This document shows, piece by piece, positions 1 through 6,717 of a stretch of 64,000 nucleotides of DNA (the first letter of the stretch is position 1; the number at the start of each line of letters is the position of its first letter). The notes beneath the pieces are model-generated. The model was not told the origin of the DNA. It made no database searches and saw only the letters and a program-made list of their open reading frames with translations. The translations under genes were made by a program, and so were the position numbers. This DNA comes from Streptococcus parasanguinis (GTDB lineage Bacteria > Bacillota > Bacilli > Lactobacillales > Streptococcaceae): the NCBI RefSeq assembly GCF_901875555.1, contig NZ_CABFMD010000022.1, positions 124,001 to 188,000 on the forward strand. The letters are read 5' to 3'.

Positions 1-438
1 TCAGCTGATCGGGTTGAACTGGATCAAGAGGTCTTTGTCCGAGAGGACAGTGCAGTTTATCAAGAATTAAAAGCCAAGGTTTTTCAAACGGAACTCTGCA
101 ACACGACCAATGAAGCGATTCTCATAGAGGAGACGGACTTTGCGCGAAATGCACAGACACTTTCCAATTACTTCTACAAGGTGAAACACCAATACCCTTT
201 GACAGAGGACCAAGAAAAACTCTATATCATTTTAGGAGATGTCAATCCTGAGTATGCTCTCAAGTATATGACTAGCTTTTTGCTCAAGTTCCTCAAGAAA
301 GAAGAAGTCCAGCAAAAGCGCAGAGACATCTTTGTCGATAGTTTAGAAGTCTTAGGCTATATCCGAAAAAATGATGAAGGCAAATATAAATTAGCAGTGG
401 ATTTGGACAAGGAAAGACTGATGTTTAGTAAACAATAG
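1..438 (+). CDS. Partial uncharacterised protein, C-terminal 145 residues
   Basis: The reading frame is open from the first base of the window to a TAG at 436-438, so the start lies upstream and only the C-terminal 145 residues are seen. The piece is soluble and charged, with no signal or membrane segment. It ends in a region that looks like a small helical or winged-helix fold (LEVLGYIRKNDEGKYKLAV). By its position beside murE and its general look it may belong to the streptococcal DUF1803 family, but I cannot confirm that and give it no function. The in-frame GTG at 181 is internal, because coding continues through it. A terminator-like hairpin follows directly. Confidence 0.7.
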   Translation, partial: SADRVELDQEVFVREDSAVYQELKAKVFQTELCNTTNEAILIEETDFARNAQTLSNYFYKVKHQYPLTEDQEKLYIILGDVNPEYALKYMTSFLLKFLKKEEVQQKRRDIFVDSLEVLGYIRKNDEGKYKLAVDLDKERLMFSKQ

Positions 439-441
439 AAA

Positions 442-464
442 AGGCTAGGAAAAGTTCCTAGCCT
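442..464 (+). terminator. Hairpin after the partial gene
   Basis: The arms AGGCTAGGAA (442-451) and TTCCTAGCCT (455-464) pair perfectly around a 3-base loop, four bases after the stop codon. No T-run follows directly. A near-identical hairpin recurs at 717-741 on the far side of repeat copy 1, so the two look like a duplicated terminator. Confidence 0.55.
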
Positions 465-489
465 CTGATTGAAGACAAAGTCATCTTAA

Positions 490-624
490 AAACTTTCCTT
501 AGGTGAGTGCGGACGTCAGCGAACTTCTAAGAAGTTCCATGACTTAGTTTTGAACCTAAAGTTTTAAAACTCCCGAGTGCTTGAAACGTAACGTTTCAAG
601 CACTTTTCTCACAGCGGAAAGTTT
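490..624 (+). repeat. Structured intergenic repeat, copy 1 (forward)
   Basis: Reference copy of a family found six times in the window. The closing stem is ACTTTCC..GTGAG at the left against CTCAC..GGAAAGT at the right. Inside are three hairpins: (a) GTCA-GAACTTC / GAAGTTC-TGAC near 516-544, (b) AGTTTT..AAAACT near 546-571, and (c) GTGCTTGAAAC / GTTTCAAGCAC at 577-603. It lies in the convergent gap between the partial gene and murE. About 25 bases to its left and 90 to its right are also shared with copy 6. No coding potential is seen. The 315-bp gap holds nothing else apart from the two flanking hairpins. Confidence 0.85.
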
Positions 625-716
625 TGGTGTTTTCTTGATTCATTTTAAAAATTTGAACTGATTTTTTTCTAGAATCGCTTCACTTTTTTTATTTTTAACT
701 AGTTTGTTTACATTAC

Positions 717-741
717 AAGGCCAGGAAAATTTCCTAGCCTT
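717..741 (-). terminator. murE terminator-like hairpin, twin of 442-464
   Basis: AAGGCCAGGAAA pairs with TTTCCTAGCCTT; it matches the 442-464 hairpin closely. It lies just downstream of the murE stop on the minus strand. The T-run is weak in the minus direction, so its efficiency is uncertain. Confidence 0.55.
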
Positions 742-752
742 GTTTCGTTTGA

Positions 753-2198
753 TTATAGGTACCGTTTAGCAATGGTGGCATCACCTGGATATGCTTCTTT
801 TACGCCATTGACGATTTGGTAGCAGTCAGCTCCTTTTCCTGCGATAATGACGGCATCTTCAGGCTTGCTGGTCGTTGCCATAGCCACTTGAATGGCTTCT
901 TCGCGATCTGCGATTTTCTCTACAGGGCGCGTGATGAAACTGCTAATCTCTTCAGCGATAGCCAAAGGATCTTCATAGTTGGGGTCATCCGCTGTGAGGA
1001 AGACTTGGATTTCAGGATGGTCTTCTAAGAGCAAGCCAAAGTCCTTACGGCGGCTCTCACCTTTATTCCCAGTTGATCCGAGGACTAGTGAAATGGTTCC
1101 CGTTTGATGGGTTTCGACAACTGAGAGCAGTTTTTTCAAGCTATCACCATTATGGGCGTAGTCGATGAAGACCTTAGCACCGTTTTGCTGAGTCAAGACT
1201 TCCATTCGGCCAGGAACCCGCGTCTTGGCAATTCCTTTTTGAATGTCCTCGAGGCTCGCTCCTAGGCGAAGGCAGGCGAGACCTGCTGCTACAGCATTTT
1301 CTTGGTTGAAGCGACCAATCAGTTGGATGTCATAGTCTCCAGCTAATTTACCAGTAGCTGAGAAACGAAAGGCTTTGGAGTTTTCAATTTGATTCTCAGA
1401 CTGGCTACCATAGAAGTCGTGCTTCTGGTCCTCGACTTGTTCTTTCAAGACAGAGAAATGATCCATATCGCTATTGATGACAACAGCTTGGCTATTTTTC
1501 ATCAAGAGACGTTTGTGGTAGAAATAATCCTCAAAAGTTGGATGTTCAATCGGTCCGATATGGTCAGGACTAATATTCAGAAAAACGCCGACATCAAAGG
1601 TAAGACCGTAAACCCGTTTCACCAGATAAGCTTGACTGGAAACTTCCATAATGAGGTGGGTCCGATCATTGGCTACTGCCTGAGCCATCATAGCAAAAAG
1701 ATCAAAACTCTCTGGTGTTGTCAGAGCTGATTTAAAGAAGTTTTTACCATCCAGTGTCGTATTCATGGTAGACAGCATAGCTGGACGGTGGCTTTGTTCC
1801 AAAATATGGTAAGCAAAGTAGGCCGCTGTTGTCTTTCCCTTGGTCCCTGTGAAGGCTAATAATTTTAATTGTTTCTCAGGGTGCCCATAAAACTCCATGG
1901 CAATTAAGCTCATGGCTTGCTTGATATCATTGACAAGAATGGCAGGGATACCAACTTCATAATCTTTTTCAGAGACATAAAAGCCGAGCCCATTAGAAAT
2001 AGCCTGTTCCAGGTATTCTTTTTTGAAGTTCGCCCCTTTGACAAAAAAGAGGGTGCTAGCAGACACCTTACGGCTATCATAGCTAATGGCATCAAAAATT
2101 GTTCCTTCTAGATGGTAATGGTATTCTCCATTTACTAGAACTTCTCGGAAATTTTGGTCATGTTTTAAAATGTTGAAGGTTTGTTCAATTGTAATCAT
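753..2198 (-). CDS. murE: UDP-N-acetylmuramyl-tripeptide synthetase, L-lysine adding
   Basis: Mur ligase of 481 residues that adds the third amino acid of the peptidoglycan stem peptide to UDP-MurNAc-L-Ala-D-Glu in the cytoplasm. The ATP loop GTKGKTT is at residues 118-124, followed by the central Mur ligase domain and a C-terminal domain with DDPNYEDP from residue 404. DDPN, rather than the DNPR of diaminopimelate enzymes, marks the L-lysine type expected in streptococci. The start was taken at MITIEQTF because that gives the usual family length; the frame runs 38 codons further upstream, but that stretch is hydrophobic and has no homology I recognise. No Shine-Dalgarno precedes this ATG and the -10 box ends six bases before it, suggesting a leaderless mRNA. 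It is divergent from the flippase gene. Confidence 0.95.
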   Translation of the reverse strand: MITIEQTFNILKHDQNFREVLVNGEYHYHLEGTIFDAISYDSRKVSASTLFFVKGANFKKEYLEQAISNGLGFYVSEKDYEVGIPAILVNDIKQAMSLIAMEFYGHPEKQLKLLAFTGTKGKTTAAYFAYHILEQSHRPAMLSTMNTTLDGKNFFKSALTTPESFDLFAMMAQAVANDRTHLIMEVSSQAYLVKRVYGLTFDVGVFLNISPDHIGPIEHPTFEDYFYHKRLLMKNSQAVVINSDMDHFSVLKEQVEDQKHDFYGSQSENQIENSKAFRFSATGKLAGDYDIQLIGRFNQENAVAAGLACLRLGASLEDIQKGIAKTRVPGRMEVLTQQNGAKVFIDYAHNGDSLKKLLSVVETHQTGTISLVLGSTGNKGESRRKDFGLLLEDHPEIQVFLTADDPNYEDPLAIAEEISSFITRPVEKIADREEAIQVAMATTSKPEDAVIIAGKGADCYQIVNGVKEAYPGDATIAKRYL

Positions 2199-2204
2199 AA
2201 AACT

Positions 2205-2255
2205 ATTGTAAACCGAAAGTCTGAATTTTACAAGTAACATGGAAAAGTTTATAAT
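2205..2255. promoter_or_regulatory. Overlapping divergent promoters murE / flippase
   Basis: For the plus strand, TTTACA at 2227-2232, a 17-base spacer and TATAAT at 2250-2255. For the minus strand, TTGTAA (complement of 2228-2233), a 17-base spacer and TACAAT (complement of 2205-2210). The two -35 boxes use the same bases, so the two polymerases should compete. The minus-strand start point would fall at about 2198, the first base of the murE ATG. Confidence 0.7.
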
Positions 2256-2285
2256 GAAGAGAAGAAGAAACGAAAGAGGACGTTT

Positions 2286-3914
2286 ATGAGTCACGAACAA
2301 AATGACCAGCAAGCCCAGATGCTACGCGGGACTGCCTGGATGACAGCTAGCAATTTTATCAGCCGTTTGCTCGGAGCCGCTTATATTATTCCTTGGTATA
2401 TTTGGATGGGAAAATATGGGCCACAAGCCAATGGTCTTTTTACAATGGGATACAATATCTACGCTTGGTTTCTCTTGATTTCGACAGCTGGGGTACCTGT
2501 GGCTGTTGCCAAGCAAGTAGCCAAGTACAATACCCGGGACCAAGCCGATCATAGCTTTGCTTTGATTCGAGGATTCTTGAAATTCATGGGAATTCTAGGC
2601 CTTGGATTTGCCATTCTCATGTATCTTTTATCACCTGTCTTTGCTAGCCTTTCAGGTGGTGGAAAGGAGCTCGTTCCAATCATGCAGAGCCTTTCTTGGG
2701 CTGTCTTGATCTTTCCTTCGATGAGCGTGATTCGTGGTTTTTTCCAAGGTTTTAACAACATGAAACCTTACGCCATTAGCCAGATCGCAGAGCAAGTCAT
2801 CCGGGTCATCTGGATGTTGCTTACGACCTTCTTCATTATGAAGATTGGCTCAGGAGATTATGTGCAGGCTGTTACGCAGTCAACCTTTGCTGCCTTTATC
2901 GGAATGGTAGCGAGCCTTCTGGTTCTCTTTTATTACCTTGGTAAGACAGGCTTGCTCTCATCTATTTTTAGAAAGCAAGAGGAAAGTGAGGAAATCGATA
3001 CTCGTGCGCTTCTCGTGGATACTATCCGTGAGGCCATTCCTTTCATCATCACTGGTTCCGCCATTCAGCTCTTTCAGATTATCGACCAGATGACCTATAG
3101 CAATGTCATGTCTTGGTTTACCAACTTTAGTCGCTCAGAGCTCTTGGTTCAGTTCAGCTACTTTTCTGCCAATCCAAATAAAATCACCATGATCTTGATC
3201 GCAGTAGCGACTTCGATTGGGGGAGTAGGGATTCCTCTGTTGACTGAGAATTATGTCAAGGGCGACCTAAAAGCGGCAGGCAAGCTCGTACAGGATAACT
3301 TGACCATGTTGCTAGCCTTCTTGCTTCCAGCTACCTTTGGTGCAGTAGCAGTCGCAAAACCACTTTATACAGTATTTTATGGGCAACCAGATGACTTGGC
3401 TTTGGGACTCTTTATCGTAGCGATGTTGCAGACGGTGATTTTGGGTCTTTACACAGTCTTGTCCCCAATGATTCAAGCTCTCTTCCAAAACCGCAAAGCT
3501 ATTCGCTACTTCCTCTATGGAGTAGTGGTGAAATTGGTCCTCCAAATTCCATTTATTCTGGTCTTTCGTTCTTATGGGCCGCTTTTGTCAACAACTATCG
3601 CCTTACTGGTACCAATCGTACTCATGTATCGGGAGATCCAAAGCATTACTCAATTTAATCGGACCATCGTCTTCAAGCGCACATTACTTGGCTCCATTCT
3701 AACGGTGGTGATGCTACTTGGAGTCTTGATCGCAGGCTTGATTTTGGGCTGGATTTTCCCACCAAATGGCCGTGTATCGAGCATGATTTATATCATCGTC
3801 ATTGGAGGCTTAGGTGTTGCTATTTATGGAGCTTTAGGATTATGGCTACGGTATTTTGACCGCTTTATCGGAGGGCAAGCAGCACGTCTCAGACAAAAAT
3901 TCCGCATCAAATAA
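2286..3914 (+). CDS. ytgP: MurJ/YtgP-type lipid II flippase, MOP superfamily
   Basis: Integral membrane protein of 542 residues with about 14 hydrophobic segments. It has the polysaccharide-export/MVF signature from the N-terminus ([21 protein letters not shown]). Members of this Firmicute branch (YtgP) can carry out the MurJ function, moving lipid-linked peptidoglycan precursors across the membrane; this is family knowledge, not shown here. Its position next to murE supports a wall-synthesis role. The start ATG follows an AGAGGA ribosome site. Polysaccharide repeat-unit transport is the main alternative, but no glycan locus is present nearby. Confidence 0.85.
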   Translation: MSHEQNDQQAQMLRGTAWMTASNFISRLLGAAYIIPWYIWMGKYGPQANGLFTMGYNIYAWFLLISTAGVPVAVAKQVAKYNTRDQADHSFALIRGFLKFMGILGLGFAILMYLLSPVFASLSGGGKELVPIMQSLSWAVLIFPSMSVIRGFFQGFNNMKPYAISQIAEQVIRVIWMLLTTFFIMKIGSGDYVQAVTQSTFAAFIGMVASLLVLFYYLGKTGLLSSIFRKQEESEEIDTRALLVDTIREAIPFIITGSAIQLFQIIDQMTYSNVMSWFTNFSRSELLVQFSYFSANPNKITMILIAVATSIGGVGIPLLTENYVKGDLKAAGKLVQDNLTMLLAFLLPATFGAVAVAKPLYTVFYGQPDDLALGLFIVAMLQTVILGLYTVLSPMIQALFQNRKAIRYFLYGVVVKLVLQIPFILVFRSYGPLLSTTIALLVPIVLMYREIQSITQFNRTIVFKRTLLGSILTVVMLLGVLIAGLILGWIFPPNGRVSSMIYIIVIGGLGVAIYGALGLWLRYFDRFIGGQAARLRQKFRIK

Positions 3915-3949
3915 ATCAGAGGTTGGGTAAAAAGAACCCAGACTTTTCT

Positions 3950-3966
3950 TATAGTTTGAAACTATA
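3950..3966. promoter_or_regulatory. MtaR (MetR) operator
   Basis: TATAGTTTGAAACTATA is a perfect 17-base palindrome. It equals the published streptococcal MtaR consensus TATAGTTTSAAACTATA for methionine-metabolism genes. It ends nine bases before a possible -35 box (TTGAAA 3975-3980; CATAAT 4000-4005, spacer 19), a usual place for a LysR-type activator. This ties the following two genes to methionine/cysteine supply. Confidence 0.8.
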
Positions 3967-4053
3967 GCTGGGTCTTGAAAATGGGAAAACCGCTCTCCTC
4001 ATAATAGTGATAAAATAGTAAGCAGTTAGATTAATTGATTTTCGGAGGGCAAT

Positions 4054-5151
4054 ATGAGTAAAAAACGCAATATCAATACTATTTTAGCACAGGCAGGAAT
4101 CAAGTCAGATACAGCTACTGGGGCTTTGACCACGCCTTTGCATTTCTCGACGACTTACCAACACCCAGAATTTGGTCAGTCTACAGGTTTTGACTATACC
4201 CGTACGAAAAACCCAACACGTGCGACTGCTGAAAAGACCTTGGCAGCTATCGAAAGTGCGGACTATGCTTTGGCGACAAGCTCTGGAATGTCAGCCATTG
4301 TGCTTGCTTTTAGCATTTTTCCTGTTGGATCGAAAGTTTTAGCGGTTCGTGACCTTTATGGAGGCTCTTTCCGCTGGTTTAACCAACAAGAGCAAGAAGG
4401 TCGCTTCTCTTTCACCTATGCCAATACAGAAGAAGAACTGATCCAACACCTAGAAAAAGATCAAGTGGATTTCCTCTATATTGAAACGCCAACTAATCCA
4501 TTGATGTTGGAATTTGATATTGCTCATTTAGCCAAATTGGCCCATGCAAAAGGTGCCAAAGTCGTGGTGGATAATACTTTCTACAGTCCTATCTACCAAC
4601 GCCCAATTGAAGAGGGAGCTGATATTGTGCTCCATTCAGCGACCAAGTACCTGGCTGGTCACAACGATGTCTTGGCTGGTGTTGTTGTGACAAATGATCC
4701 AGACCTGTATGACAAACTCTTTTACAATTTGAACACGACCGGTGCTGTTCTTTCACCATTTGACAGCTATCTCTTGATTCGTGGTCTCAAGACGCTCTCT
4801 ATCCGGATGGAGCGCTCCACAGAGAATGCTCGCAAGGTGGTAGAGTTTTTGAAAACATCCCCTCAGGTCAAAGAAGTCCTCTACACTGGAAAAGGTGGAA
4901 TGATCTCCTTTAAAATTCAAGATGAGAAAAAAATTCCCAACTTGCTGAATTCCCTTCAAGTCTTTACCTTTGCAGAAAGTCTTGGCGGAGTGGAGAGTTT
5001 GATCACTTATCCTACCACTCAGACTCATGCAGACATTCCTGCAGAAGTTCGTCATTCATATGGTTTGACAGATGATCTGCTTCGTTTGTCCATCGGAATC
5101 GAAGATGTGAATGATTTGATCGACGATTTGAAACAAGCATTGGAGGCTTAA
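4054..5151 (+). CDS. Trans-sulfuration enzyme, cystathionine gamma-synthase/beta-lyase family
   Basis: PLP-dependent Cys/Met metabolism enzyme of 365 residues. The PLP lysine is K198 in HSATKYLAGH. Other family marks are DYTRTKNPTR (48-57), SGMSA near 77 and VVDNTF (171-176). The family interconverts cysteine, cystathionine and homocysteine; sequence alone does not separate gamma-synthase (MetB) from beta-lyase (MetC) activity here. It is followed after one base by a PatB/MalY-type lyase and preceded by an MtaR box, so the pair is a methionine-regulated sulfur operon. The start has the ribosome site GGAGGG. Confidence 0.9.
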   Translation: MSKKRNINTILAQAGIKSDTATGALTTPLHFSTTYQHPEFGQSTGFDYTRTKNPTRATAEKTLAAIESADYALATSSGMSAIVLAFSIFPVGSKVLAVRDLYGGSFRWFNQQEQEGRFSFTYANTEEELIQHLEKDQVDFLYIETPTNPLMLEFDIAHLAKLAHAKGAKVVVDNTFYSPIYQRPIEEGADIVLHSATKYLAGHNDVLAGVVVTNDPDLYDKLFYNLNTTGAVLSPFDSYLLIRGLKTLSIRMERSTENARKVVEFLKTSPQVKEVLYTGKGGMISFKIQDEKKIPNLLNSLQVFTFAESLGGVESLITYPTTQTHADIPAEVRHSYGLTDDLLRLSIGIEDVNDLIDDLKQALEA

Positions 5152-5152
5152 G

Positions 5153-6316
5153 ATGACCAGATATGATTTCACGACTTTACCCAATCGCTTGACCCACCAT
5201 ACCTACAAGTGGAAAGAAACAGAGACAGAACCAGAGATCATTCCGGCTTGGATCGCGGACATGGATTTTAATGTCATTCCAGAAGTACGAGAAGCTGTTA
5301 TCGGTTATGCTGACCAAATGGTTTATGGCTACACCTATGCATCGGAAAGCCTCTACCAGTCGATCCTTGATTGGGAAAAAAATGAGCACGGCTATTCCTT
5401 TGACAAGGAAACTGTCGTCTTTATCGAAGGTGTTGTGCCAGCTATTTCAACAGCCATTCAAGCCTTCACCAAGGAAGGGGATGCTGTCTTAATCAATACA
5501 CCAGTCTATCCTCCGTTTGCACGAAGCGTCAAGCTCAATCGTCGAAAATTAATCGAAAATTCGTTGATCGAAAAAGACGGACTTTTTCAAATTGATTTTG
5601 ATCAGTTGGAAAAAGATATTGTGGAGCAAGAGGTTAAACTCTATGTTTTGTGCAATCCGCACAATCCTGGAGGCCGTGTATGGGATCGTGAGGTCTTGGA
5701 AAAAATTGGCCATCTCTGCCATAAACATGGGGTCCTACTCGTTTCAGATGAGATCCACCAAGATTTGGCCTTGTTTGGCCATCGTCATATCAGCTTTAAC
5801 ACAGTTGATCCAAGCTTTAAAGACTTTAGCTTGATTTTAAGTAGTGCCACCAAGACTTTCAATATTGCAGGAACAAAAAATTCTTATGTGGTTATTGAAA
5901 ATCCAAAGCTTCGCACGGCTTTTAAACAACGGCAATTGGCCAATAATCAACATGAAATCTCAGGCTTGGGTTATATTGCAACAGAAGCAGCTTATCGCCA
6001 TGGCAAACCTTGGTTGACAGAACTCAAGCAAGTCTTTGAAAAACACATTGACTATATTGTAGATGAATTGCATGAAAAGACCCAAATCCGTGTCATGAAG
6101 CCCCAAGGAACCTATCTACTTTGGTTGGACTTTTCAGCCTATCCTTATACCGATGATGAGCTACATGCTAAAATCCATGACCAAGCCAAATTGATTTTGA
6201 ACCGTGGAACAGATTTCGGAAAAGAAGGAACCTTGCATGCCCGCCTCAATGTAGCAGCACCCTTCACCCTCATTGAAGAAATTACCAAACGATTGGTGGA
6301 AACTTTTCACAAATAG
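5153..6316 (+). CDS. MalY/PatB-family C-S beta-lyase (class I/II aminotransferase fold)
   Basis: Protein of 387 residues with the fold-type I PLP pattern: CNPHNPGGRVW (167-177), SDEIHQDL (198-205) and the PLP lysine K234 in SSATKTFNIAG. The N-terminal AWIADMDF segment is typical of the MalY/PatB branch, which cleaves the C-S bond of cystathionine or cysteine to give homocysteine, or H2S in oral streptococci. It sits one base after the trans-sulfuration gene in one operon under the MtaR box. True aminotransferase activity is possible but less likely given the branch and the context. Confidence 0.88.
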   Translation: MTRYDFTTLPNRLTHHTYKWKETETEPEIIPAWIADMDFNVIPEVREAVIGYADQMVYGYTYASESLYQSILDWEKNEHGYSFDKETVVFIEGVVPAISTAIQAFTKEGDAVLINTPVYPPFARSVKLNRRKLIENSLIEKDGLFQIDFDQLEKDIVEQEVKLYVLCNPHNPGGRVWDREVLEKIGHLCHKHGVLLVSDEIHQDLALFGHRHISFNTVDPSFKDFSLILSSATKTFNIAGTKNSYVVIENPKLRTAFKQRQLANNQHEISGLGYIATEAAYRHGKPWLTELKQVFEKHIDYIVDELHEKTQIRVMKPQGTYLLWLDFSAYPYTDDELHAKIHDQAKLILNRGTDFGKEGTLHARLNVAAPFTLIEEITKRLVETFHK

Positions 6317-6319
6317 GTG

Positions 6320-6348
6320 TTGACTTTCTGCTCATGAAGGAGTACAAT
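6320..6348 (+). promoter_or_regulatory. mgtA promoter
   Basis: TTGACT at 6320-6325, a 17-base spacer, and TACAAT at 6343-6348. It starts just after the preceding stop codon and feeds the riboswitch leader, giving an untranslated leader of about 360 bases before mgtA. Confidence 0.75.
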
Positions 6349-6512
6349 AAACTCGGAAAAACGGTAGGTGAGGCTACCACAAGGATACGGATGACTACCG
6401 CAAAGCAGTGGAGACACTACTCGTTGGTCAACAGTCCTGATCGCAAAGGTCAAGACTAAGCTCATTTCATCGCCTTGCGGAGCTAAAGCTTGGACGGTCA
6501 GTTTTTTGAGAG
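6349..6512 (+). ncRNA. M-box (ykoK-type) magnesium riboswitch
   Basis: The conserved M-box blocks are present in order: GGTAGGTGAGGCT (6363-6375), GGATAC..GACTACCGC, GAGACACTACTCGTTGGTC then AACAG, and GAGCTAAAGCTTGGACGGTC near 6480-6499. The outer stem is CTCGGAAAAAC (6352-6362) with GTTTTTTGAG (6501-6510). In this Rfam family Mg2+ compacts the RNA and allows a downstream terminator. Here CGGTAGG (6362-6368) is perfectly complementary to CCTACCG (6548-6554) in the terminator 5' arm, a ready antiterminator at low Mg2+. The gene it controls is a P-type Mg2+ ATPase, as expected. Confidence 0.9.
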
Positions 6513-6543
6513 TTTTGATTGAAAAATAAATGACGAGTTTCAT

Positions 6544-6576
6544 GAGTCCTACCGATCGAGGGTAGGACTCTTTTTT
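6544..6576 (+). terminator. M-box expression-platform terminator
   Basis: GAGTCCTACC (6544-6553) pairs with GGTAGGACTC (6561-6570), followed by six T. Its 5' arm competes with the M-box segment at 6362-6368. Confidence 0.9.
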
Positions 6577-6609
6577 ATGCCTTACCAAGAAAAGTGAAAG
6601 GAGAGAGCT

Positions 6610-6699
6610 ATGATACAAATCGACGATCATCCCGAACCGCACCGAACCAGCCAATCGCTGATTTGTGTCCTAGGGACTCCAAAAGTGATTGGCTCCTGA
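6610..6699 (+). CDS. mgtA leader peptide, MgtL-like, 29 residues
   Basis: A short ORF lies between the riboswitch terminator and mgtA. It has a strong ribosome site (AAAGGAG, 6598-6604), an ATG at 6610 and a TGA at 6697-6699. It begins MIQIDDHPEPH: a run of acidic residues and prolines directly after the start. Such N-termini destabilise translating ribosomes at low Mg2+ in the enterobacterial mgtA leader peptide MgtL ([17 protein letters not shown]), which is established for that system only. The rest of the ORF overlaps alternative hairpins that reach into the mgtA ribosome site. A second Mg sensor acting at translation is my inference. The ORF is not homologous to MgtL in sequence; the likeness is in composition and position. 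Confidence 0.7.
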   Translation: MIQIDDHPEPHRTSQSLICVLGTPKVIGS

Positions 6700-6717
6700 T
6701 TGAAAAAGGAGATACCA
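6649..6717 (+). promoter_or_regulatory. Alternative hairpins controlling the mgtA ribosome site
   Basis: Arm 1 AGCCAATCGC (6649-6658, inside the leader ORF) pairs with GTGATTGGCT (6685-6694). Arm 2 CTCCT (6693-6697, extended by TGG at 6690-6692) pairs with AGGAG (6707-6711), which is the mgtA Shine-Dalgarno, plus CCA at 6715-6717. The two foldings share 6690-6694 and exclude each other. If arm 1 is free, the ribosome site is exposed; if a ribosome covers arm 1, the site can be hidden. Confidence 0.65.

Noticed and set aside
490..624. Insertion sequence or transposase remnant at the repeat copies
   Set aside because: No coding remnant is present in any of the six copies; the units are short and structured, so only a non-autonomous or RNA element is possible.
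1389..1730. Long ORF on the plus strand inside murE
   Set aside because: It is the antisense shadow of conserved murE codons; no ribosome site and no homology.
6349..6512. yybP-ykoY manganese riboswitch as an alternative for the mgtA leader
   Set aside because: The conserved blocks (GGTAGGTGAGGCT, GTTGGTCAACAG, GAGCTAAAGCT) follow the M-box order and the ATPase is of the Mg2+ MgtA type.
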